Position numbers and translations under genes: made by a program. A stretch of 64,000 bases of DNA. Source: Diploscapter coronatus (lineage: Eukaryota; Nematoda; Chromadorea; Rhabditida; Rhabditidae). Of the stretch, positions 26,962-37,900 are shown in pieces. Within the stretch, counting starts at the first letter, position 1; each line of letters opens with the position of its first letter. The notes beneath the pieces are model-generated. The model worked only from the letters and a program-made list of their open reading frames with translations, ran no database searches and was not told the DNA's origin. The stretch lies in NCBI GenBank assembly GCA_964036155.1, contig OZ038423.1, positions 80,491,249 through 80,555,248 of the forward strand, in the 5' to 3' direction.

Positions 26962-27104
26962 CAGACACATTGGGGCATTTTCAGCCGCGAATATCCTTTA
27001 TGCGGTGAATTATCCTAGTCAGTTTTGCACTACTATTCTTAATTCTTAATGATGGGATGAGAGGTGATGACTGAACTTTTGCGGCTGGAAACGTCCAATG
27101 TCTG
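26962..27104. mobile_element. MITE, family B copy 2
   Basis: The ends are CAGACACATTGGGG and CCAATGTCTG. The interior (GTGAATTATCC, TTAATGATGGGATGAGA) aligns with family B copy 1 at 3619-3757. It lies just downstream of the SMIM15-like gene. Confidence 0.75.
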
Positions 27105-27138
27105 GTATTGCACAGAAAAATCGCATTTTAAAGTTGGA

Positions 27139-27448
27139 TTACTGTAGCTTTAATTTATCACGACTACTAATGCGGTTGGAATAGTCTTCCGATTCTGATG
27201 ACTGATCGTGTAGCATTTTTAACAGCTTTTCTTTTCGACGTCGGATCTAAATTTAAAATTTAACGAAAACAAAATAACTAAGGAAATACCTTATTCTGCT
27301 TTTTCATAGCCTGTTTGACTCGCCAACTAAATAAAAATGCGATTACTATTAGGGGTATTAGAAGTACAGCCAAATACTGCGCAGTCTCGTACGGCTCTTC
27401 TTTAATGTAGTATAAAATAGCTTTCAATTTTCGGAAAAATAAAAGCAT
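27139..27448 (-). CDS. SMIM15-like small single-pass membrane protein (88 aa)
   Basis: This is a two-exon micro-gene: 27448-27290 and 27246-27139, in phase, ending in TAA. The ATG comes two bases after a TTTCAG acceptor, so trans-splicing is likely. The protein is short: MLLFFRKLKAILYY, then EEPYETAQ, a single hydrophobic helix at ~25-40 (LAVLLIPLIVIAFLF), SWRVKQAMKKQNK and a very basic stretch (IRRRKEKLLK). Vertebrate SMIM15 has the same order: a helix, a D/EPY motif, one membrane span ending in LSW, then a Lys/Arg-rich tail. Homology is proposed from this pattern, not proven. The function of SMIM15 is not established. The acidic and serine-rich end (DQSSESED) is extra compared with what I know of the family. 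Confidence 0.82.
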
Positions 27449-28227
27449 CTCTGAAAAATCAAATAAAAGCGTAAAAAATTCGAGAAAAAATTAAGGAAGG
27501 ACAAAAATCCTGCTAAAAATGCATGTATTAAAAATAATGTAAATCAAAGACATCGTTTATTTTTGCATAACAATTACACAGAAATCGATAAAATGGATCC
27601 ATCTATTTGCGACGAGAACAGGTCTATTAGAGATAAGAGCACTTAAAGAGACTACAGAGAAACAGAGAGAAGAGATAGTACTCCTAATATTCTAATATTC
27701 AATAGGCACTATCGGTAAGCAAATATTGAGGATTAGAAAAAGCATAAGCTATGCCACATTTTTGCAAAAAAAAACAATTTAGCTCAGTCCACTTTTAGGC
27801 AAGATTTTTCAAATCTATAGTAAAAATTTTTTTAGATCTTTTTTCTAATCCCCAAAAACAAACCCTGAACTATATATATATACATGATTTTTAAAACAAG
27901 ATGAAGAAATACCCGTCGCTTTTTAATCGGTATATCCATGAAGCACGGACTCGGAAAAAGATAAATCCCTTCTGATAAAGAATTTTTGAGATTCGACTAA
28001 AATTTCTATTGCCTTGCTATGAATACTTAATTATGGTAATTAAGAGCAATTTGTCAAGTTTCGAAGATAATCAAGTAGCTATGAAAGTGAAAGATAGAAA
28101 TACTGCAAAAAGTAGCATGTGGTTATGAACATTTTATTACCTTACGAACTTGATAAATTCCCCAATTAAGTATATATATAATTAAAATGATTATTATCTT
28201 GATAATTATGGCAATTAAGTAGAATAA
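27449..28227. other. Spacer between the MARCH-type and SMIM15-like genes
   Basis: This 779-bp AT-rich gap separates two genes on the same strand. A minus-strand AATAAA (28138-28133), 90 bp past the MARCH stop, is a plausible poly(A) signal. The remaining ~680 bp is longer than a usual operon gap, so operon linkage is doubtful. Confidence 0.5.
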
Positions 28228-30433
28228 CTACTCGACGTTAATTGGATCGACACCAATTTCGAAGCGAACGTCCATATTCAGGTCTGGCTGCTCGTACTTT
28301 TCCACTTCTTCTTCCGTATCATTGTCATTCCTGAAAAATAAGTTTCAGGATTTTAGAACTGATGAAAAAAGTTCCGTTCTTCAATACCATATGCATCAGG
28401 GGTATAGAGAAATTTAATTTTGGATTTGCATTAGCGTTTAACGACAGTATCAATCTAAATTTGCATTTTGTGTGAAATAATGCGTTCAATTTCTCGATTT
28501 TTAAGCCTAAAATGTTCAAAAATTAGTCCAGCTTCACAAACCAAGCTGAAATATAGTAGGATTTTGTAAAATTGCTCATTTTTATAAGCATTTTCAGTAA
28601 TTTTAAATTACAACGCAAAGGCCTTGTAGGATTTGCGTGTACGTTCTGAAAGTCACCCCAGAAAGTGCGTTTTGCGCTAGCATTATTTATTAACGCGCGC
28701 TCTTTATACACCCCTGAATATGAATGCATCTTTGCTAAAATTCTAGGGGACACGTTTAGAAGATATCGCAAATGTGTATGTCTCAGAAATGTGGACATCG
28801 TTTTTATTCGGATAAGAAAATGACTGTTCCCGAGTTTTGCCATCATTAAAATAACTCAAAATAGTGAAAGATATTTCAAAAGTGTACAAGTTGTTCCTTC
28901 TAAATGAGAGAAGGATGAGTCGAGTTCCTAAACGATATTGCATTTACAAGTCTCAGGATTCTATGTTTAAAAATTTGTAGGCAATGTTTCCAGAGAACGG
29001 AGAAATGATGTTTTCTATCGATAATATGCACGGGTTAAAAGGTAAATTAATTGGATTTTCTCACCCCGGAATATAGTTCTTGGTCCTGACGTCGAAAATA
29101 GACATGAAGATCTGTCGATTGAGCGAGTAGTAGTACGATAGACGACGGTTCGTCGCCACGAATCCGCGCCAGAACAGTAGGTGCAGGCATTGCCAGAAAA
29201 CGGTTCTTAAAAAAGATAAACTTTATTTTAAGTTTCAGAAAATACTTGCTTGAAATGCTCAAGTATGTTCTAATGATTTCTTGAATTATTTTAGAGAAAA
29301 TTCAGGGAAAACACTAAAAAAAAACCCCCTACCGTTTTCCCTCCAACATCATGACGAAGCCCTTGATAAATTTGTAGGTCGAGAACACGTCGAGCATGAT
29401 TTCGACGCAATCCCTGAAATTTTAATCTTGTTTTTTTCAAATTTAAACCTGATTTTCAATTTTTTTCAGCATAAAAAATAAATAATGACGTATCCTGGCT
29501 TCCCCAGAAAGGTTCGATTTTTTCGAGCTTCTCTGTGCTCTCGCTTTAAAAATCTCTAGCTAGTCATCCAGAATAAAGGCAAAACCCTAACTCGCTATCC
29601 ACTACATTACGCTGCTACGAATGGGGACGCAAATTTTTGCGTTATGTGCTTGGGCAGCAGAGGTACGAGTATTAGAAATTGAAAGATTTCGAGAGATTCG
29701 AAAAAGTGAACGTTTCTGGGAAGGCTTCTATACCAACGAGTCAGGTTCAAGGACGGCCAGCACCAGTCAGAAAAGCTCTTCAAAACCCACACCTTCTTGT
29801 AAGCGTGTCTGGAAAGTACAGTAAACTCGGATAATATTTTGAGCAAAAATAACATTTTTGAGAGGGCTACTATAGCGATCTTTGAAAGAATAAAAGAAAA
29901 AGTCACAATAATCCGGAAAAAATGGAGGTACTTTTGAGGCTTTGAGTTTTTTTTTTTTATATAAATAATTGACCCACTTGCAAATCTGGCATTGAAACTG
30001 TTGGCCGAGTGGGGCCTGGCGCATCCAAGAGCCGAAGCAATTCTCGTGGACCCACTGAAAATATGAAATGTTGAAATTAAAAAAAAAAAAAATTGAAAAA
30101 ATAGGAAGAAAAGGCGAGAAGGCAGAGAAAATTGTGTACCACTCTTTCTATTGTCCCCGCTAACTCGCTGACTCGTTCTCAGCGCTCTAGACTCCCTCTC
30201 TGCGCATAGTCGTGACGCGCAATATGCTCGCAGAGCACTTTTTAACACACGAACTGTCACTTCATTGGACTGGTTCAATAAGAACCTACATAGAGCGTTC
30301 CCGAGCACCTGCAGGGATGGAGCCATCTGGTTCTGGCGTCGGGCTGATCCTCGTCGTAGCAGATCTTGCACACCCGACTGATGTCCGAGCCGCTCACAGA
30401 CGTCAGAGCCAGCGACAGAAGATCAACAACCAT
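28228..30433 (-). CDS. MARCH-type (RING-CH) membrane E3 ubiquitin ligase
   Basis: Likely a membrane-associated E3 that passes ubiquitin from an E2 to membrane proteins. Exons: 30433-30290, 30054-29978, 29808-29734, 29413-29333, 29205-29065, 28330-28228; 206 residues. The RING-CH zinc module is complete in C4HC3 order: C22, C25, C41, C43, H51, C54, C70, C73, with W58 and the PCRCSGTL turn typical of MARCH proteins. After it comes YKKVWVLKSF, then two weakly hydrophobic stretches (KFIKGFVMML and FWQCLHLLFW) that may be membrane-embedded. The tail is acidic (NDTEEEVEKYEQ). No second zinc module is seen. It is short and does not clearly fit one MARCH subfamily. Intron 4 ends in AAG. The ATG lies 5 bases after a TTTCTAG acceptor. 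The gene is head-to-head with ifg-1, 1.5 kb away. Confidence 0.92.
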
Positions 30434-31952
30434 CGGCTCTAGAAAAACATTAAGGATTACGGTAAGTTATAGTAGGCCTGAAAATTTCAGGAAAAAATTA
30501 CGGTAACTCTGAAAATGAAGATGATTACAAAAGACCAGTAAACTTTAAAATAATAAAAGTCCGGTAGTTCGAAGGAAATCAGGAGTTTTTACAAGGCAGA
30601 AAGAGCTGGTAAAATTGCATTATGGAAAATGTATAGCAAAAGAAAGTGAATTGTGCGAAACAGATTTGAAAAAATTTGAGGAAAAGTTAGAATTGTCTAA
30701 TTTTTCGTTCATTGAACAAATGAACCAAGAAAAGTCCCCTGAAATTTTTGAAATATCTCCAAAATTTCAGCACTTTTCTCGACGCATGTGATGTTGGCTG
30801 TTTTGAAAACTTTGTCAACATCCGCTATTTTTCACTAATTATCTACCTTTTCTCGCTAAAAATGTCAGAGATGCAGAGTAAAAATTCGTAAAATCGAAAT
30901 CCCAGGCAAATTGTTATCAGTTTGCGTTGGGCCTGACAAATTTCTCTAACTCTCTCAAAACCCCCTATTATTTCCTTAACAAAGATGCAAAGATGCAAAG
31001 ACGCAGAACAATGATAAATCGTAAAGGAAAAATCGAGGGGTCACTGAAATTTTGACGCTTTTTGAAAGTTCACCCATCTTTACGTGGAAAAGTGGGTAAG
31101 CTTTGCAAATTTTAGATAGGTGATCAGGGTGAATTTCGCAAGTTGGTGATAAAGCGTTACGAATAAGAAAAGGCCGGCTATGCCATCACTAGGAAAATGC
31201 AGAGATGCGCAGGCGAAACGAGCTACCGTAATCCTCGGCGAATTTAGGAGCGCTCTCTCAACTTCGCACACTCTCTCGCTCGGACTTTACGTTCGTTGGA
31301 TGTGTATCGATTTTTCGTTGCGAAATCACGCATTACCGACTTTTTTCCGCTCCGGTCCCCATCCGGAATATGCACGACGGGTCCGAACCCGCGACGGCAA
31401 CCCGGAAATCCCGCAAAATCGCCCAAATCCTCAGTTATTTCCCGTCTTTTTACCAGGCGGAATCAGGAAATTTAGGACGGTTTCCTGATGGTTTTTTATC
31501 AAGAAAAGGAGGTTCTGATATCATTTTCTTCGGAATATGCGTCATAGTTAGAGGGCAATTTCGTATTTCATAAACGGCGATCGCTTGTCGAAATTCTGTA
31601 CCAGTCCTTTTTACCCCTCAGAGAATTGGTCGTTTTTCTGACAGTGGGATTTGCATTGATTTCCCGGATTTTCCGTGATTTATTTGATCGATTTCTTGCT
31701 ACTTGCCGATTTGTACTCGTCGAATTTCTTGTATTTTATCGCTTTTATCGATTTCCTAAAGTTCGGGCTTTTCTTGAGCCTCGGATTCTTAATTTTTAAG
31801 TCCAGAGTTTATTGTTTTCTCTGCTTTGAAAAACTGCAATTTTCATCGTTTTGGGTAATCGTCGATCGCCGACTACCCTAATTATCGCGAATAATTCCGA
31901 GTTAATTGACTAATTATCCTCGTCTTTCAGTTTCATCTCAAACTTATTGATT
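30434..31952. promoter_or_regulatory. Divergent intergenic region between MARCH-type gene and ifg-1
   Basis: No exon is seen. A more GC-rich core at ~31180-31430 holds CTCTCTC and CACTCTCTCGCTCGG words and is the best candidate for a shared or ifg-1 promoter. At 31930 a TTTCAG lies 23 nt before the ifg-1 ATG and would serve as a trans-splice acceptor. Confidence 0.45.
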
Positions 31953-34900
31953 ATGAGCACAGCGAACACTAGGGGTGGTCCAAGGAAGAAACTCGGTTCG
32001 TCTTTTTTTTCCTATTTTTGAAAAAAATCAAATAAAATTTTTTCGAGAACTCTCAAGAATACTAGACTTTTATTAGGTCAAAGGCCAAAATGATGTAACC
32101 ATCAGGACTCATTTTGAGCCAAAGCTTTGAGTTAATTAGGGTAATTCAATGATTTAATCACCCTGATTGCTAACCTAATTACCTCCTAATTTACTTGCAG
32201 ACCACAACAATGGAATGGGCCCGGGACAATATGTGAACGGCGTTCCGCATGCCCAGATGGTGGCCTCGTCCGTCCAGGTGATTATTGCGGAGTTAATTAC
32301 TCGAATTAGCTCTAGATAATTAGACCGATTAAAGGTAATTAACTCGATTAATTGCAGGGCCCCATGCCAACTCATCCGGCGCCATTCGTCGCACCCATCG
32401 TCTCACAGGTACCCCAGTCCATGTACGCAGGGTGAGTTTTTTCGACTTTGAAACCAGAGCTGAGACGAAATTTCGACTTCGAAGTCGAAAATTCGAGGGT
32501 TTTTGAGCCTTTCGATTTCGATTACGAATGTTAAAATTTCAATTTCGTCTCAGCTCTGTTTGAAACATCTATAAATTCGGGAAAAATAAATGAAATTTTT
32601 AAAAAAACTAAATCATTCTCAAAAACTATTAGAAAAGCCGGAAATTTGATGAACCCGATTATACTTTGTTGTGAATTACAATTAAAATAAATTGAAAGAT
32701 TTCAAAAATTGTAGGATGCAAAACACGACCCCGATGCTATACCTGCCTGAGTCGTCGACGGTGTCGGTGGACTCGTCCGTTCAGCCACATCAGGTATGCG
32801 AAAATTGAATGAATTAAAGAATAATGACAAAAGTTTGAAGATCCAAAAATGAGAATATTCTAAATCCTGATATGAAATGGTTATCGGGGTTGAAAATGCA
32901 TATATATATTTTCAGCCGATGCAGAACAACTACACAGCCGGCTACGTTCATCCGGCGGCTTACAGCCCCTATCAGCAGGCCATGTCCGCCGGCTACCCAA
33001 CTATGCAGCCCAATTAGTAAGGGCGAAATTTGTTTTTTTTTTTAGAAATGTTCTCTCTCTGAGATTTTATCTCTAAAACTTGGAACAAAAAGTCCATCTT
33101 CAAGTCTTTTGAAGGATAAGAAAATCTGTTTGAGATAAAAATTGCGATTTAAAAAAAATCTTTCGAAATAATACCTTTCTAATGCTCCTAAAAGATATTT
33201 GAAAAAAAAAAGTTGAAAGATTAGGGAAAAAAAATCAACTTTCCGAGTTTATCGATTCTTGTTCCAGCAATACTTTTCTCAATGTTCTTGAAAAGAAATT
33301 TTGAAAATTAAAAGATTCGAAGAAAAACAAACGTTCTATTTGATGAAGACTTACTCGAGTCTTTTCAGCGGCTACATCGCGCACCAGGGTCCGCCCCCTC
33401 CGGATCAGTATGTGCAGTCGCCGGCGCCTGCGATGGGCCATCCGCCACACATCATGTCCCACAACTTCTCCCAGCCGCCGCCCATTATCCATCAGCAGCA
33501 GCCCCACATGAGTACTCCTGGACCAGGTGGTAAGCGGAACGACATGAATACGAGAATTTGTTCTTCTGGGAAAATGGAATTTTTGAAATAAAAATAACGC
33601 TAATTTGTGACCTTCTGTATTTCATACCCACTTTTTGAGGAGGTAGTAGGGGAGGGAGGTAGAGGAAAAGAAAAAGCGGGTATAAGTGTGGGTGTGGAAT
33701 ACAAGAAGCCGTAATTTGTGATAAGATAAAACCCTATCCGAAGAAAAGTTAGCATGTTTTTCAAAAATTACGACAGTCATTACCATATATAATCGAGAGG
33801 AAAATCAAATTCTAGAGTCATCATCATATTAGCCACATATCCACGCATTGTGTAGTCTATTTTTAGGCATGACACTTGAACAATGTTCAAACTTATCAAA
33901 TTTTCTAATGCTTTGTTTGCAGCAATGATGGGACACGCGATGAACCCCGCCGCAGTGAATATGGTGCCGCAGCAGCCATTCGACCCTCAGCACCAATCCG
34001 TCTACCCCAACCAGCCACCCGTCCCTGTATCGGGACACTCGGGCACTCCGCCCATCTCCACCCAACAGCCCATTCCGCCCAGGCAGCGACCCAAGATCGA
34101 GAGACCCAAAAAGGTGAGCGAGCGGGCGCGCGTTCATATTACTGACTGGGAGAAAATGACGATATTAAAAAATTACACACTTCGTCTCTCGTTTTTCTTC
34201 TACACGACTCACTACTATTTCGCTCGTCCAAATTCGATTTCTAATTTGCGGAATGAATATTGACTTTCCCTCCAATCAGCGATACTATATTATATAGCTA
34301 TAATAGAAGCTGAAACAGAACTTGTATTTTTAAAAATATTTATCAGGCACTCCAAGTGTCATCGAAACTTATCAAAATGTGGCTATTGAAATACGAATAC
34401 TTTTCTTTAATTTACAAGCGATCATCTTGTCATATCAAACTTGCAACTAGTATTTGGTTTTATCACTTTTTTGAAACATACAAAATCTTTAAAATAATAA
34501 AAGAAACCGATTTTGATTTGAAAATGCTGCCAAGAGACTAACACTCAGAAGACGGTAATCTTTTGAACAGGGCTGTAAATGTCTAGACACGTGGGTATAC
34601 ACACATAGCGAGATAGTGTGTATTTTCGAGAGAGTATAGGGAGAACATGCTCTTTTCTTACTCTCAGTATGCATATACATCGCACGCGTGTCTAATACAT
34701 TTACAGCCCTGGATTTAATATTTGACATTCTTATGGAAGAAAACGTGAATCTTTTATAATGAGAAAGAAAGAAAAGCATTTTCAGATCCTCGAACTCGTT
34801 GATCCGACGACCAATGAAAAGTTGCACCTGGAGGACGAGCGGAAGAAAGTCGAGTCCGAGGCCGCGGCGAAGGAAAAAGAAAAGGAGACAGAACAGACTC

Positions 34901-37900
34901 CTGCAGGGGCACAGCAGCAGCAGCCGGCCAGCACTGACCAAGTCGATGGTAGGAAGACATTTTCTCGAAGTTTGACTACTTTTGAGACGAATTAGCAACA
35001 TGTTGTTGTTGCAACGTCTGATTAGTAAAGATGATGGGATGGAGTGTCGGATCGAAATTGTGGACAATTGAAGAAGGGATTGGATAATTTTTAAGCTTAT
35101 CCTGAAAATCATTTTTAGAAAGTTATGTTTCTGAAGAAGAAAAAAACCGAGTAAACAGAAGGAGGGGGCATTCTATTTGATTAGTGAAAGCATAGATCGT
35201 TCTTTTATGAAAATCGATATTTCCAGGAGCCAAACCCAACGGTGCCTCGGCGGTGCCCAACATTGCTGAAATCGTCCGAGCGGCCAGCCCAGAAATCGTC
35301 GAAGCGAAGGTACGAAATAAGAATAAACTGATAAGAATCTAAGAAATAACTTCTGGATAAATTTTGATTCATAAAATACAATAGGTTTTTTTTCTTTGGC
35401 CTTGAAAAGGCTCTAGTCTATGGGAAAAAGCTGAATTTTCAAAATCAGAAATCTGTAAAGTAGCACAAATGAATTCCTCCTAGTTTCGAAAAAAAACAAT
35501 GAATATTTTAGGCAGCCGCGAAAAAGGAAAAGGAGAAGACGCAGGCCCTGCAGCAGCAAACTCAGCAGTCCTCTGTCGACCCCATGCACGAGGCCAGAAG
35601 AAAGGCCATCTGCAGCGAGTTCATGAGGAACCTCCAACTCGAGGATGACACCCACGAGACGGCACAAAAAGAGGTGAGACAATTGGATTTTTGAAGAACT
35701 ATTCTTCGAAGGCTTTAAAAAGGAAAAAAAAACAATTTCAGCGTTCACCTTCGGTCCCCTCGTCTCAACAAGACGTGCCGTCGGAAATCGTTCCTCAGCC
35801 GGCTGAAGTCGAGGAGTGAGTTTTTCAGATAAAACAAGTTATTCCATACTCTCCACTCGTTTCTTGCTATTTTTCAGAAAAATAACGGACTAATATAAAA
35901 ATAAAACTAATAAGAAAAAGAAATATTCTAAAAGTACAAATTTGAGAAAATTGTCACCGGAACCTCGGGAGGAGGAGGAGGAGGACGTGATGAAGGACTC
36001 GGAAGCAGGCGAAACGGGCGAGGACAGCCAGCCACCCAGCATCGAGGTCACCGAAGCGGACACCGCGCCGACGTCCGTCATCGAGGCCGACGACGACGAG
36101 AGGAAACACGCTGAGGTATGGACGAGGGCGCTTTTCTCTTTGGAATGTTTAGGAGAAATCGAGAAGTCGAGGAAGAGCAGGGTTACAAATTTGAGACGTC
36201 GATCGTGGGCGTTGAAACTTGCGACATGATATAAGCGAGAGGCAGGCAACGACGAAATATAGTCTAGGGAACATCAGGAGTTGGGACGTTTTCCACCACA
36301 AATAGCCCTTAAGAGATGATGATGCGGAGTTTTTGTGGTGAAGAGCGTCTCAACGTGTCTAGTTCGATCTGCTTATCTCATTAAAAAGTTCAAAACTTTA
36401 TGCTTGATGGGTTCTCTTGACATTTATTTATTAGTTTCAAAAATTAAAATGTTTGCAGGCCGAGGAAGAGAAACAGAAGAGAAAGGAGGAGCTGTCGGGT
36501 CTGCTGTCGTCGCTGATTCAGGATCCGGACGAGTGCAACACGGATACGTGCGTCTACAGCAGAAAATTCCTCTATTGCGTCATGAATCTGGAGAAGGTAC
36601 GGTGGAATAAGTCGATTCGAATAAAAAACGAGGGAAAGCGCGAGAATATCGCTTTTCTTTTCTATCTAAAGTCTGGTGTTTTTTAAATGAGGAATGGACT
36701 TGAGAAAGGTTACGTGATTAAATTAGGCATTTTGGCAATTTTACAAATTTACTTAACTCGAATCAAAGTAGGAAAAAGTTCGAGCAAACTAAAGAACTTT
36801 TTGAAGCATATTTCAAGAATATATATGAACCAACTCTGACAAAATATTAGATAATCTAGAGAAAGTCACCTTTCGAATTTGTATACTTGTTTTATTTCTA
36901 AAAGTGCTATTCCACGCGTTCTCTTTCGAATGTTGCGAAAAAATACTCAAAAATTGTAGGAATTCAAGCTGACCTCGTGCCCGATCGAGAAGCCGGATCT
37001 GAAGATGCTCGGCCTCGACATCGAGTCGATGCCCAAGGAGAAGGTCAACAAGAAGGTCGACTTCTCGCCCGCATGGGCCCAACAGACCAACAGGAATCAG
37101 ACCAAGAGGGTAAGGAAGAGGGAATTATTGTAATTATTATTATTATTATTTTTTTTTTTTTTAAATATTCAAATTGGTGTAAAAATATTTTTTTGAACAC
37201 TTTTGATCAATATTAAGAATTTTTAAAAAAGTATTTAACGAGGACAACGAAACAATTATGAATTATTATTCGACATTTCATTTACCATATTTTGATGAAA
37301 CTTACAAAGTCTCATTTTTTCAAAGTAATGAATGAGCAAGTTGCAGCCGTACGGCGGCTCGGGTTCTCAAGGCAAAGGCAGCAGCATGGACAAGCGGGGC
37401 TCGCAAATGAACAGGAGCAATCGATACCAGGCCAGGCCATCCTTCGAGAGGTAAACATGAAACAAAAACACGAGAAGTTAGGAAAACTTCGAAATTTTTC
37501 TTTTTTTTATAAAAATCATCATGTCTTATGTATAGGAAAAGATACAAATTTTGCGACTTTTGAAAGAGGATTGAGAAATTAGTTGTAATTGGTTCAAAGA
37601 TACGAGTTTTTGCAACGAGAAAAATTTCGTAGAAAAGGGCGAATAAAGTAAAAAAAACATGTTATTTTCCTCGATACATTCGGTGGGCAACGCTTTAGTT
37701 CCAGAGAGCGACCCAAGTTGCCGACGTCGGAGAACGCGTGGAAACCCACCCGCTTCAAGGAAGACAACACGGACGAGGATACCAAGAAGAGGGTAAAATC
37801 GATTGTTTTTAATTTTTGAAGAAAATCCACTGTCAAAATATTCTGCATTGTTCCTAAATCGCAGTTAATTTTAAAGCATATACGGAAATGATAGATTATC

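Larger units (their letters stand above)
18069..27138. other. 9-kb gene-free region upstream of dab-1
   Basis: I find no convincing exons on either strand. The region holds a GC-rich block (18880-19440), GA-rich low-complexity tracts, a tRNA-like A-box fragment near 18390, a family of ~40-bp repeats (21011-21160, 23312-23375, 24118-24165), one family C MITE (23773-23913) and one family B MITE (26962-27104). Long upstream or intronic sequence of dab-1 is the simplest reading. Confidence 0.6.

Noticed and set aside
29607..30371. 254-residue minus-strand open frame at the MARCH-type locus
   Set aside because: It reads through introns in a different frame from the RING-CH exons. The spliced model keeps all eight zinc ligands in the right order and this frame does not.
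31366..31400. tRNA gene suggested by GGGTCCGAACCCG near 31380
   Set aside because: The B-box match fails at the invariant A58 position, and no acceptor stem or A box can be placed around it.
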